A stretch of DNA of 64,000 nt from an uncultured Eubacteriales bacterium (GCA_900545515.1 UQZA01000001.1:124001-188000), one strand, 5' to 3'; shown: positions 43,291-52,028, counted from the first letter of the stretch. The notes: generated by a model from the letters alone, not told the origin. Numbers and translations: made by a program.

Positions 43291-45339
43291 TCAATTCCAC
43301 GCCACAGACCCGTCCCGGAACAGGCTCTCCACCCGGGCCCGCAGGCAGGCGGCTTCTGGAGTGTCGGCGTCTCCATGCCGGTCAATCCATAGGGCAGCTG
43401 CCGCCTGAGCTTGCTGCAGGAGGCTCACATCCATGGAAAGGTTGGCGGCTCGGAAGGTGGGCAAGCCGTGCTGCCGGTGGCCGAAAAAGTCCCCCGGTCC
43501 CCGGAGCTGCAAATCCTCCTCGGCAATGCGGAAGCCGTCCCCCGTTTTGCACAGAGCCTTCAGCCTGGCCTGGGTGTCCGGATTGCGGTTGTTGGACAGG
43601 AGGATGCAGTAGCTCTTGGCCGGTCCCCGGCCCACCCGGCCCCGCAGCTGGTGAAGCTGGCTGAGACCAAAGCGGTCCGCATCCTCCACCACCATCACCG
43701 TAGCGTTGGGCACATCCACTCCCACTTCAATGACGGTGGTTGCCACCAGGATCTGCGTCTTTCCCCGGGCAAACTCCGCCATGGCTGCCTCTTTTTCCGG
43801 TCCCTTCATTCGCCCGTGAAGGAGGCCTACCTGCAAATCCGGAAATACCCGCTGCCGTAGCGTCTCCGCCCAAACCTGGGCGGCCTTTCCGGATTCCGTT
43901 TCCCCCTCCTCCACACTGGGGCAGACCACATAGCATTGGTGTCCTGCCTGAACCTCCTTCCGCAGGAAGCCATTGAGCCGGGCACGGTAGGTCTCGTTTA
44001 CTAAGAAGGTGTCTGTCCGCTGCCGCCCCGGTGGCAGCTCGTCCAGGATGGAAACGTCCAAATCTCCATACAGGATCAGCGCCAGGGTGCGGGGGATGGG
44101 CGTGGCGGACATCACCAGCAGATGCGCTCCCCGCCCCTTCTCTGACAGGGCCGCCCGCTGGGCCACGCCAAAGCGGTGCTGCTCATCGGTAATGACCATG
44201 CCCAGGCGGGCAAACTCCGTGGTCTGGGACAGCAGGGCGTGGGTCCCAATGGCAAGCTCCGCCTGTCCCCCTGCCAGAGCCAGACGAACCCGCTGCTTTT
44301 CCCCTCCAGTCAGGCTCCCGGTAAGGAGCACACACCGGACGCCCAGAGGCTCCAGCAGCCCCCCAAGGGTACGGTAATGCTGCTCCGCCAGGATTTCCGT
44401 AGGCGCCATCAAGGCCGTCTGCACCCCGTTTCGCGCCGCCCAGTAGGCGGCAGCCGCTGCCACCACGGTTTTTCCGGAGCCCACATCCCCCTGGAGCAGC
44501 CGGTTCATGGGCACGCCCCGGCGCAGGTCCCCGGCAATCTCCTCCATAGCCCGCCGCTGGGCACCGGTCAGGGAAAATGGCAGCCCGGCGCAGAAAGGCT
44601 CCAGCTCCAGATTTTCATAAGCTCCCACCTGCTGCACCGTCCGCCGGGCCCGCATCAGGCTGAGGCCTGCGGAAAATACAAAAAACTCCTCAAAAACCAG
44701 CCGCCGTCTGGCCCCGTCCAGCTCCTCGGCATCCTGGGGCTGATGGATGGCCCGGTAGGCCTTGTCTGCCGGAAGAATCCCATATTGGGTCCGGACCTCC
44801 TGGGGAAGAATCTCCGGCGGCGTCCCGCAGCTCTCCAGGGCCTGGAGCACTGCCTTGGAAACCGCTTTGTTTGTCAGCCCCGCCGTAAGAGGGTACACCG
44901 GCAAAATCCGCCGGGTCACAAGGGGCTTCTCCTCCGGCGTCTCAAAAACCGGATTGGTCATATTGTAACCAATGAAATCCCCGGAAACCGCTCCGTAAAA
45001 TATATACTCTTTCCCGTATTCCAGCCTCTCTGCCGTGTGCTTCTGGTTGAAAAAGGTGATGTTCAGCCTGGCGGAGTGGTCCGCCACCGTGACCTTGGTG
45101 AGTTCCAATCCCTTCCGGATGAGGCTGGTCCGGGGGCTGGTCATAACCATAGCCCGAAAGCAGGCAGGTTGGCCCACCTCCAGGCTGGCAATGGGCACCA
45201 GCTTGGTGCGGTCCTCATAGGTCCGGGGATAGTGATATAGCAGATCCCCAATGGTCCGAATCCCCAGAGCCTCAAATAATTTCGCCTTCGCCGGTCCAAT
45301 GCCCTTGAGATATTGAACGCCGTCTGTCAGCTGCGCCAT
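43291..45339 (-). CDS. recG: ATP-dependent DNA helicase RecG
   Basis: A 682-residue fork-remodelling helicase. The N-terminal wedge/OB domain begins with LKGIGPAKAKLFEALGI. Helicase motifs I (GDVGSGKT), II (DEQH), III (SATPIPRT) and VI (LRGRVGRG) are intact. Length is typical. ATG at 45339 is preceded by AAAGGGGGGAG; the longer frame upstream is not supported. RecG handles stalled forks and recombination intermediates. Confidence 0.97.
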   Translation of the reverse strand: MAQLTDGVQYLKGIGPAKAKLFEALGIRTIGDLLYHYPRTYEDRTKLVPIASLEVGQPACFRAMVMTSPRTSLIRKGLELTKVTVADHSARLNITFFNQKHTAERLEYGKEYIFYGAVSGDFIGYNMTNPVFETPEEKPLVTRRILPVYPLTAGLTNKAVSKAVLQALESCGTPPEILPQEVRTQYGILPADKAYRAIHQPQDAEELDGARRRLVFEEFFVFSAGLSLMRARRTVQQVGAYENLELEPFCAGLPFSLTGAQRRAMEEIAGDLRRGVPMNRLLQGDVGSGKTVVAAAAAYWAARNGVQTALMAPTEILAEQHYRTLGGLLEPLGVRCVLLTGSLTGGEKQRVRLALAGGQAELAIGTHALLSQTTEFARLGMVITDEQHRFGVAQRAALSEKGRGAHLLVMSATPIPRTLALILYGDLDVSILDELPPGRQRTDTFLVNETYRARLNGFLRKEVQAGHQCYVVCPSVEEGETESGKAAQVWAETLRQRVFPDLQVGLLHGRMKGPEKEAAMAEFARGKTQILVATTVIEVGVDVPNATVMVVEDADRFGLSQLHQLRGRVGRGPAKSYCILLSNNRNPDTQARLKALCKTGDGFRIAEEDLQLRGPGDFFGHRQHGLPTFRAANLSMDVSLLQQAQAAAALWIDRHGDADTPEAACLRARVESLFRDGSVAWN

Positions 45340-45467
45340 ATGTCTCCCCCCTTTGATATAACCATAGCACAAACGGTTGAAATCAGCAAGGGGCCACCCT
45401 TCGGTTTCCCCAGATACCTCCGGCGGCAATGGCCACTGTCAGCGCAATATTTTTCTCAGCGGGGGCC

Positions 45468-45496
45468 TTGAAAATTCTTCCTTTTTGTTGTAAAAT
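45468..45496 (+). promoter_or_regulatory. SigA-type promoter of the peptide-cluster regulator
   Basis: TTGAAA, 17 bases, TAAAAT, about 105 bases before the regulator start. A repeated CAAGTTC lies in the leader (about 45533 and 45550). Confidence 0.7.
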
Positions 45497-45601
45497 ATTT
45501 CAATGTAATTTTCTTCACGAGCATTCTCTCTGCAAGTTCTGCGCGCTACAAGTTCGAAGCATCAATGTAGAAATTTATCTGGCAAGGGAGAGATGTATTG
45601 A

Positions 45602-47476
45602 TTGAGAGACGCCAACAAAAATTCAGAGCCGCAAATAGACCGTATGGGCTGCTATATCGGGCAAGTCCGGGCCTATGAGGGGGTTCCACTGGAGCAGTTG
45701 GCCCAAGGCCTGTGTACAAAGTCTTATCTGTGCCGGGTGGAAAATGGCGAGCGGGAAGCCGGTAAGCTCTTGACGGATGCGCTCCTTCAGCGGCTGGGAA
45801 AGCCTGTTGAGCTCTTCGACCGCATTCTGGACTGGGACGAGTACCAGCAATGGCTGCGGCGGCAGAGGATTTGGCGGCATCTTTCCGCGGGGGAGGTAAG
45901 CTTAGCAACAGCGGCCATGCAAGCGTACCAGGCTGCAGATGTGTTGGAACATCAGTTTCTCCAGACTGCCAAGCTCAACCTCCGCGCCCTTCAGGGCGCA
46001 GCCGTAGAAGAGCTGCGGGATTTGGCCCTGGCGGCCCTTCTCTTAACCCAACCGTCTCTGATAGACCACGGAGAGCCGCAGCTTTTGAGTCAAAATGAGG
46101 GCTGGCTGCTGCTGACTTATTTGGAGCTGTGGGAGCAGCTGGATGGTCTGGAAGCCGTATCCGGGGATTATCAGAAGCTCTTGCAGCTGCTGTGCCAGCG
46201 CCGTTATGACGCCCGGGAGCGGGTATATTTATTCCCCTATGTAGCTTGCCATGTCATTGAGGTGGAATTCCGGCAGGGGCATCTGGCGGAAGCTCTTGCC
46301 ATTTGCGAACGGGCGCTGCGGGAGCTGTCTCAGGAAAAGCGGCTATACGCCTATGGGCGTCTGCTAGAATGGAAACAGCGGCTGTTTACCGCCCTGGGGC
46401 GGACAGAACAGGAGCCGCAGCAATTGCTGTACTGGCTGAACGTGTTGCAAGCCCAAGGTCCGGCCCAGGTGAAGCTACTGGTTCCCTATATGGAACGGGG
46501 AAACGTCTACTGCCTGAACCAGGTGATCCGGGAGCGGCGGAAGCTGCTGGGATTATCTCAGGAGGATGCCGCCGATGGTATTTGTGACGTCAGCACCCTG
46601 TCCCGAATCGAAAATCGTAGGAGCTCTCTGCATAAGAAGGTGCGCAAGAGTCTGCTGCGCAGGGTTAACATGTCTGGAGAGCGATGTGACTATGAAGTCA
46701 TATCCGATCTTTATGAAGACTACATTCTACGCAGTGAGATTGGGCGAGCTGTGTTGGCATATGATGCTTTCCAGGCAATTCCACTTTGGGAAAAGCTGGC
46801 AGAACATACCAAAAGAGAAAAAACAAATCTGCAATTTCTATCTATGTCTAAAGCAATGATCCTGGAATGCCTACCTCCTCAGCACCCGAAATATCTTTTG
46901 CCAGACTGTGAGGTCAAATTGTTAAAAGGTTCTTTGAGTTACACGCTGCCATTAAATTTAGACGAAATTGGAACCTGGCGGTCCGCCATATTATCCACAA
47001 ACGAACTCTTGATCCTCAACGGCCTCGCCCGGTGTTACAAAACGTTAGGTAAACTGGAAAAAGCGCAAGTCATAGCAGCATACGCCAGAAATTGCATTGG
47101 GAGTGCAGATGCAAATCCTATATACTACGAAGACCTCTATGTTCGACTAGGGCTACAACTTGTTAGTATCTGGGGAGATTGTGGTTACTATCTGGAGTCC
47201 AATAATCTGGCACGAGAATGCTTACGCGTTTCTTTGGAATACCAGGATAGCGCCAGGCTCGCCATGCTTTGTTACAACCTGGCGTGGAACCTGGAGCAAC
47301 AAATGAAATCTGTATCCGCAGAAGTAAAAACGGAAATGAGACGAACAGCCTTGTCTTACTTACAGCAGGCGTATGCCGCAGCCCTGATTTCCAATGACAC
47401 TGTGGGTCAAGCACACATCCGAGTCCACTGCACAGAAGTATATGGAATCGATATGAGCTTGGACTCTAAGTTCTAA
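45602..47476 (+). CDS. Double-HTH, helical-repeat regulator of the peptide cluster
   Basis: A 624-residue protein with two XRE-type helix-turn-helix domains: one at about 16-70 (IGQVRAYEGVPLEQLA, SYLCRVENGE) and one at about 305-352 (IRERRKLLGLSQEDAA, STLSRIENRR). Between and after them are amphipathic helical stretches like TPR units (LAEALAICERALREL, LARECLRVSLEYQDSARLA). HTH plus TPR is the layout of RRNPP quorum regulators (PlcR, Rgg), though those have one HTH; here the whole unit seems duplicated. A TGA sits directly before TTG 45602, so that is the earliest start; its ribosome site is AAGGGAGA. Base composition becomes AT-richer from about 46650. It probably controls the precursor promoter downstream. 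Confidence 0.8.
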   Translation: MRDANKNSEPQIDRMGCYIGQVRAYEGVPLEQLAQGLCTKSYLCRVENGEREAGKLLTDALLQRLGKPVELFDRILDWDEYQQWLRRQRIWRHLSAGEVSLATAAMQAYQAADVLEHQFLQTAKLNLRALQGAAVEELRDLALAALLLTQPSLIDHGEPQLLSQNEGWLLLTYLELWEQLDGLEAVSGDYQKLLQLLCQRRYDARERVYLFPYVACHVIEVEFRQGHLAEALAICERALRELSQEKRLYAYGRLLEWKQRLFTALGRTEQEPQQLLYWLNVLQAQGPAQVKLLVPYMERGNVYCLNQVIRERRKLLGLSQEDAADGICDVSTLSRIENRRSSLHKKVRKSLLRRVNMSGERCDYEVISDLYEDYILRSEIGRAVLAYDAFQAIPLWEKLAEHTKREKTNLQFLSMSKAMILECLPPQHPKYLLPDCEVKLLKGSLSYTLPLNLDEIGTWRSAILSTNELLILNGLARCYKTLGKLEKAQVIAAYARNCIGSADANPIYYEDLYVRLGLQLVSIWGDCGYYLESNNLARECLRVSLEYQDSARLAMLCYNLAWNLEQQMKSVSAEVKTEMRRTALSYLQQAYAAALISNDTVGQAHIRVHCTEVYGIDMSLDSKF

Positions 47477-47624
47477 GCGAATCCCGCCAGTCATCAGACC
47501 AAACAGCTACGGAAAGTCCCCGACCAACTTGCGAATGCATTTTGCAATCAAAGGGGATGGTTGCCGTCACAAGAAGCGTCAGTGCAGCGGAAGCGCTAAA
47601 TACTTTCAGAACCCATTTTTTCAT
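47466..47624 (-). CDS. 52-residue putative secreted signalling peptide
   Basis: A short gene, convergent with the regulator and overlapping its end by 11 bases. The peptide starts MKKWVLKVFSASAALTLLVT, a positively charged, hydrophobic export signal, followed by a ~30-residue polar tail rich in Trp, Asp, Ser and Arg (VWSDDWRDSLRT). AAAGAGG stands eight bases before the ATG, a strong ribosome site. Size and layout resemble Phr/PapR-type pheromone precursors, which are sensed by TPR regulators. It might equally be a small exported protein of another role. No confident -35 was found; dyads lie upstream (GGCAAGATGCC, about 47653). Confidence 0.6.
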   Translation of the reverse strand: MKKWVLKVFSASAALTLLVTATIPFDCKMHSQVGRGLSVAVWSDDWRDSLRT

Positions 47625-47714
47625 GTTGATTACCTCTTTCCTGAAATCATATGGCAAGATGCCAAATATAGTATTATCTGGTAAAAAGAGGATACCCGCA
47701 TATCGCAAAAAATG

Positions 47715-47783
47715 CCATTGCAAACCAGGCGAAAAAAAGTTGCCAGGTTTGCAATGGGATTTCTAAAGAGAAGCTGCTATCAT
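47715..47783 (+). promoter_or_regulatory. Activator-type promoter region of the precursor gene
   Basis: A 12-bp inverted repeat (CCATTGCAAACC at 47715-47726 with GGTTTGCAATGG at 47746-47757) stands just upstream of a -10-like TATCAT (47778-47783). The -35 position is poor, as in activator-dependent promoters. On the minus strand the hairpin is followed by CATTTTTTG, so it could instead act as a terminator. Confidence 0.45.
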
Positions 47784-47787
47784 AGGG

Positions 47788-47814
47788 TTGTGCAAAGTAC
47801 GCTTCCTTGCACAA
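47788..47814 (+). promoter_or_regulatory. Dyad in the leader of the precursor gene
   Basis: A perfect 8-bp inverted repeat, TTGTGCAA-N11-TTGCACAA, lies between the likely transcription start and the ribosome site AAAGGAGAG. It may be a repressor site or an RNA hairpin. Confidence 0.5.
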
Positions 47815-47837
47815 TAAAAAGAAAGGAGAGCTACATC

Positions 47838-47975
47838 ATGAAGATTCAGGATCTGCTTGCTGTCGAGATGGAGAACATCTCCCGCAGCGATGAGGCCATG
47901 CTGGCTGACATGAGCTGCACCCTTGGCTGGTGCGGTGCATTAATCGGTTCGTGCGGAAACACGCCAAAGACCTAA
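47838..47975 (+). CDS. Candidate RiPP precursor peptide
   Basis: A 45-residue peptide with a strong ribosome site (AAAGGAGAG, seven bases before the ATG). The N-terminal ~25 residues (KIQDLLAVEMENISRSDEA) are acidic and helical, like a RiPP leader. The C-terminal ~20 residues (from SCTLGWCGALIGSCG) are small and hydrophobic with Cys27, Cys32 and Cys39, spaced C-x4-C-x6-C. It is followed by a stem-loop, an exporter and a radical SAM/SPASM enzyme, the usual set for thioether-type peptides such as sactipeptides or ranthipeptides. No Cys-rich repeat is present, so the class is open. It may be a bacteriocin or a signal. Confidence 0.8.
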   Translation: MKIQDLLAVEMENISRSDEAMLADMSCTLGWCGALIGSCGNTPKT

Positions 47976-47986
47976 TCCACAGCATC

Positions 47987-48015
47987 TGGACGGCAGGGCA
48001 ACACCCTGCCGTCCA
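47987..48015 (+). terminator. Stem-loop between precursor and exporter genes
   Basis: A perfect 12-bp stem (TGGACGGCAGGG and complement) with a 5-base loop, 11 bases past the precursor stop. No good T-run follows. It probably acts as a partial terminator or message stabiliser, giving excess precursor over the enzymes. Confidence 0.7.
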
Positions 48016-48062
48016 CAGTCAAAACATTCTTTCAAGCCTAAGGGAAAAGGAGAGGTGCTTCA

Positions 48063-49742
48063 ATGGGTCGTTATTTCAAGAGATACAGAGGGAAACTTGT
48101 ATTGTGGATGCTAGCAGACCTTTTTATGGCTCTTTGTTTGGTATTTTGGTCCTTCTTTGTAAAACATATGGCCGATACGGTCTATGCGGCAGATGGACTG
48201 ACCGGAATTCAGTCTATGTTAATTCTGGGCGTCACTTTTTTGCTGGTGTGTATGCTGACGGAATATGGCGACAGCTATTTCCGCGCCCGTTTTTTGCGAG
48301 CCGCAAATGGAGCTTTGGAAAAGGATTTGATGAGCAGAATTTTGCATTATGATATCAACGCATTTAACAGCGAAAATAGCGCAAAGTATATTTCCATTTT
48401 AAATAATGACGTGCGGAAAATTGATGAAATGGTCTTTCGCCTGCTGCCCCAAACTGCGGGCAATGTCATTTGCGCGAGCGTATGCTTGGTGGCGCTGCTG
48501 GTCTATAATCCTTGGAACGCACTGATTTGCGTAATAACCACTGCGCTGCAATTTCTCCCTCCACTGTTCATTGGCAAACGTGCCGCAGCGGCGCAGCAGA
48601 AATATATGGAATCCCTGGATGGAATGAATGCGGAAATCAAGGACACCTTCACTGGCTTTGAAGTCATCAAAAGCTTCGGCGTGGAGGAAAAAATCCAGGA
48701 GAAAAGCAGCAGCACCTTCGACCGTGTAGAAGCGGACGCTTTTCGGATGCGGATTACCCAAGGAAAGTCCATTGCCATCAGTGAGGGCCTGGTGTATTTC
48801 GGCTGTATCGTACAGATGATCTTTTGCGCCTATCTGGTGATCCAAGGCGAAATTACTATGGGAATTCTTCTGGGCGCCTTACAAATTGCCAATTATGTCG
48901 TAAATCCTGCCAGGCAGATTACATCCCAGCTGTTGGAATACAAGACCGTCAAGCCGGTGATTGCCAGAGTGGTAGCCGTGCTGGATGGAGAGGAGCAGGT
49001 AGAGGCAACAGAAAAAGTATCCATTGCCAAAGCCGGGCAGATTCAAGTGGAAGGCCTGCGCTTCTCTTATGAGGAGAACAAGGAAGTTCTCCACGGGCTG
49101 AATTACCGCTTCCAAGAAGGGAAAAAATATGCGGTGGTGGGTGGCTCCGGCTCTGGAAAGACCACCTTGATTCGTCTGCTCATGGGCTACTATTCGGAAT
49201 ATACTGGAGGAATCTACTTTGACGGCGTCTGCCTGGATGACATCGACAGGCAGAGCCTCTACCAGCACGTAGCGATGATTCATCAAAAGGTATTTCTGTT
49301 TGAAGATACCATTCGCAATAACATCACCATGTTCCAGGACTGTCCTGATGAGCAGGTATGGCAAGCGATTCACGACGCAGGTCTTACCCAGGTAGTGGAG
49401 CGGATGGGCCATGGGCTGGACTCTATGGTGGAGGAAAACGGCCGAAATTTGTCCGGTGGCGAGCAGCAACGCATTGCCATTGCCCGGGCCTTTGCCCGGG
49501 GCACAGAGGTTATGTTGGTGGACGAAGCCACGGCCAGCTTGGATCCACAGACCGCATCTCAAATCAACCAGGTCCTTCTGGAAAAGGAAGGCCTGACCTT
49601 GATTGCCATCACGCATCGCACGAATCAGGAGCTGCTGGAAGCTTATGACGAAGTCCTGGTGCTGGAACAGGGCAAGCTTCTGGAGCACGGCTCCTATGAA
49701 AGCCTCAGCCCCCAGCGCAAGCAGCTGTTGGCGCTGCATTGA
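48063..49742 (+). CDS. ABC exporter (fused permease-ATPase) of the peptide cluster
   Basis: A 559-residue half-transporter with five to six transmembrane helices over residues 15-290 and a C-terminal nucleotide-binding domain: Walker A GGSGSGKTTL, Q-loop MIHQKVF, signature LSGGEQQR, Walker B VMLVDEATASLD and His switch ITHRT. It has no N-terminal C39 peptidase domain, so it cannot itself cut a double-Gly-type leader. The ribosome site is AAAAGGAGAGG. It probably exports the modified peptide as a homodimer. The maturase gene follows after 17 bases. Confidence 0.92.
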   Translation: MGRYFKRYRGKLVLWMLADLFMALCLVFWSFFVKHMADTVYAADGLTGIQSMLILGVTFLLVCMLTEYGDSYFRARFLRAANGALEKDLMSRILHYDINAFNSENSAKYISILNNDVRKIDEMVFRLLPQTAGNVICASVCLVALLVYNPWNALICVITTALQFLPPLFIGKRAAAAQQKYMESLDGMNAEIKDTFTGFEVIKSFGVEEKIQEKSSSTFDRVEADAFRMRITQGKSIAISEGLVYFGCIVQMIFCAYLVIQGEITMGILLGALQIANYVVNPARQITSQLLEYKTVKPVIARVVAVLDGEEQVEATEKVSIAKAGQIQVEGLRFSYEENKEVLHGLNYRFQEGKKYAVVGGSGSGKTTLIRLLMGYYSEYTGGIYFDGVCLDDIDRQSLYQHVAMIHQKVFLFEDTIRNNITMFQDCPDEQVWQAIHDAGLTQVVERMGHGLDSMVEENGRNLSGGEQQRIAIARAFARGTEVMLVDEATASLDPQTASQINQVLLEKEGLTLIAITHRTNQELLEAYDEVLVLEQGKLLEHGSYESLSPQRKQLLALH

Positions 49743-49759
49743 TTGGGGGAGGAACTGAC

Positions 49760-51643
49760 ATGGTACTGATTGATCGGGACCACCTCCTGCCTACCCTGCG
49801 GGAACAATGCAAGGCAGAGCGGAAAGAACGGGCCTTTCTTTTGGAGGGAGCCTATCACAGCGGTGCGTTCTTCCTGGAAAGCTTCATGGATCTACAGTCC
49901 TACGTCAAGTCCAGCACGGAGGTGCAGTTGGACCTGGAGCCCCACTTTGTGTTAGCAGCGTTGCGATCTGCTCAAAAGGCAAACCGGTTGTTTGTATTTT
50001 TGCACACCCATCCCAATCAAGGGAATTTACATTTTTCCCAGCTGGACCGGTGTTTCGAGTTGAATGTAATCAAGTTGGCCCGGCAGGCAGGGTATCTGGA
50101 GCCACTGATTTTTTTGGTGGCCTCCTCCCAGGACACCATCGGAAGAGCTTACCGGAATGGGCGGGAGGAAGCCCTGCGCATCACTGATGATGAATGGAGC
50201 ATCCCCAAGGGTTGGCTGGCGAGGATCCAAGTTCTGACGGATGAGGCAATGCCCTACGGCGTGCTCTATGATCCAAAATGCAATGGTGTGGTTCGCCTGG
50301 CAGCCTCCGCCGCAAGGTTCATAATGGATAAGCAGCGGCAGCAGCGTGCGAGGAGTTTACCGGCTGAGGAGTGGGAAGCACTGGAATCCAAGCTGCGGGA
50401 GGCATTTCACAACGACCAGCACACCTTTTTACAGCGAACACCCACATATTTGGACACGGGGGAACTCTACCAACTGGAAATCCTGCTCCAGAACAGCTGC
50501 AACCTGCGCTGCCGGTACTGCTTCGCCGAGGGTGGAACCTATGGACAGCAAGCCGTCCGTCTCACTCCGGAGCAAGGCAGACGCATCATCCGGATTCTGG
50601 CCCAACAGGGCATTCATAAAATATCCAAAATTGCCTTTTTTGGCGGGGAACCCTCTACACTTCCAGACACAATGGAAGCCATTTGTGACGAATGTGCCCG
50701 ACTCGTTGCGTGCGGTCGAATGCAGGAAACCCCAGAATTTTTTATCATTACGAATTGCATTTCAATTTCTCAAAAATGCATGGAGGTGCTCCATCGCTAT
50801 CGGATTCACGTCACAATCAGTATCGATGGACCTGCTGAAATCAATGATCAGCTTCGGGTCTTCCCCAACGGCTACAAAACTCATGACTTGGTACTCCGAA
50901 ATATTCAGAAACTACGGGCGCACGGAATTGAACCTGCCATGGTGGAGGCAACCTATACGGCAGTTCACGAAAGAGCCGGACTGTCCAGAGAGGAAACCGT
51001 AGCAGCTTTGCAGGAGGAACTGGGAATCTCTGGCATCTATCTATGCGATTGCGACTGTAGCGACCCTACTTTTGAGCCGACTTATGAAGGGGCTGCAGCA
51101 AGAATGGCGCAGGATAACCGAAGCCTCGCCCTGCTGTTTCTTGAAAAAAAGTATGAGGAAGTTCCTCTGATGCTCCGGCAGTTTGTAATCCAGACGAGCC
51201 GAAGGCTGAATATGATAGAAGGGCAGGACTATCTCTGCGAAGCAGGCCTGCAATCCCTGACCATTGCAGCCAATGGAGATATTTACCCCTGTCACATGTT
51301 TATTCCCGGCAAGTACATGCTACTGGATAACATTTTCCTGGGGGATTTCGATTTGCAGGCATCCAAGCCGGCGGTAGATGAGCTGGAGATGTATACCAAG
51401 TTGGGCCGGGAACCCTGCAGAGACTGCTGGGCACGGAATATTTGCAATATGTGTTTTTACCGGATTTATCAAACACAATGGAGTGCAGATGCCCGCGACA
51501 AATTAGCCGACCATTGTAAGATTCTTAAAAATCAGTTAGAAAAAACCATCCTCTATCTGAGCAATATGCAGCAAGCGGAGCGAAAGGCCCTGTATGACGC
51601 CATTGGTAAATTGCAGCCAGTAAAGCATGACGAAACGCAATGA
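49760..51643 (+). CDS. JAMM-radical SAM/SPASM fusion peptide maturase
   Basis: A 627-residue protein with two parts. Residues about 1-165 form a JAB/MPN-like domain with a complete JAMM zinc signature, His82-x-His84-Pro85-x7-Ser93-x2-Asp96, and a Glu at 29 (FLLEG) that could be the catalytic base. Residues about 235-500 are a radical SAM domain with Cys247-x3-Cys251-x2-Cys254 (NSCNLRCRYCF) and GGEPS. The C-terminal ~120 residues have a SPASM Cys pattern (CEAGLQSLTIAANGDIYPC, then CRDCWARNICNMC). SPASM enzymes crosslink Cys or other side chains in RiPP precursors; JAMM domains cut (iso)peptide bonds. One protein could therefore modify and cleave the 47838 peptide. GGAGG stands seven bases before the ATG at 49760. 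Confidence 0.88.
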   Translation: MVLIDRDHLLPTLREQCKAERKERAFLLEGAYHSGAFFLESFMDLQSYVKSSTEVQLDLEPHFVLAALRSAQKANRLFVFLHTHPNQGNLHFSQLDRCFELNVIKLARQAGYLEPLIFLVASSQDTIGRAYRNGREEALRITDDEWSIPKGWLARIQVLTDEAMPYGVLYDPKCNGVVRLAASAARFIMDKQRQQRARSLPAEEWEALESKLREAFHNDQHTFLQRTPTYLDTGELYQLEILLQNSCNLRCRYCFAEGGTYGQQAVRLTPEQGRRIIRILAQQGIHKISKIAFFGGEPSTLPDTMEAICDECARLVACGRMQETPEFFIITNCISISQKCMEVLHRYRIHVTISIDGPAEINDQLRVFPNGYKTHDLVLRNIQKLRAHGIEPAMVEATYTAVHERAGLSREETVAALQEELGISGIYLCDCDCSDPTFEPTYEGAAARMAQDNRSLALLFLEKKYEEVPLMLRQFVIQTSRRLNMIEGQDYLCEAGLQSLTIAANGDIYPCHMFIPGKYMLLDNIFLGDFDLQASKPAVDELEMYTKLGREPCRDCWARNICNMCFYRIYQTQWSADARDKLADHCKILKNQLEKTILYLSNMQQAERKALYDAIGKLQPVKHDETQ

Positions 51644-51742
51644 GAAAAACCTCTGTCCAAAGCGGCCGTGCCAGCGGTTGAGTCTGGAGCCACATCATTC
51701 ACAACGCAGGATGCTGTCCCGAAAAAAACGGAGATTTTCCCA

Positions 51743-51771
51743 TTGACACCATGGAAGATTTGTGTTATATT
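51743..51771 (+). promoter_or_regulatory. Consensus SigA promoter of thrS
   Basis: TTGACA, a 17-base spacer, then TATATT, just upstream of the T-box leader. The 99 bases before it, after the maturase stop, show no gene. Confidence 0.9.
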
Positions 51772-51777
51772 GAGCAA

Positions 51778-52028
51778 AATAAATGGCTATGACGAAGCTT
51801 TGCCCCTGTGAAAGACGGCCAGAGAGGGACTTGCATGGTGGAAGAGTCCCACGCCCCTGCGCAGTTGCGGCGCACCTCTTCCGAGCCGCTCCGCCGAAGG
51901 TCCTTCAGTAAGCGGAGACGGGCCCGCCCGTTACAGCGGCAATGAGTGGCAGCCCCCGGGCTGCAACCAGGGTGGAACCGTGGAATACACTTTGTATCCC
52001 ACCCCTGATTTTTCAGGGGTGGGTTTTT
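51778..52028 (+). promoter_or_regulatory. T-box riboswitch (threonine)
   Basis: A leader RNA in the 420-base gap before thrS. It contains the conserved T-box AGGGTGGAACCGTGG at 51969-51983, a Stem I region with AGAGAGGG...GGTGGAAGAG, and a terminator hairpin (51998-52023, arm CCCACCCCTGA) followed by TTTTT. Uncharged tRNA-Thr would stabilise the antiterminator. ACC at 51874-51876 is a possible Thr specifier codon; I have not folded the RNA to prove it. Confidence 0.9.

Noticed and set aside
45658..45680. Match between GGCAAGTCCGGGCCTA in the regulator gene and the repeat near 40845
   Set aside because: It is 16-17 bases only, lies inside a conserved HTH coding segment, and has no flanking similarity.
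51553..51777. Minus-strand 74-codon frame between the maturase and thrS
   Set aside because: It overlaps the end of the maturase and the thrS promoter and has no ribosome site or recognisable sequence.
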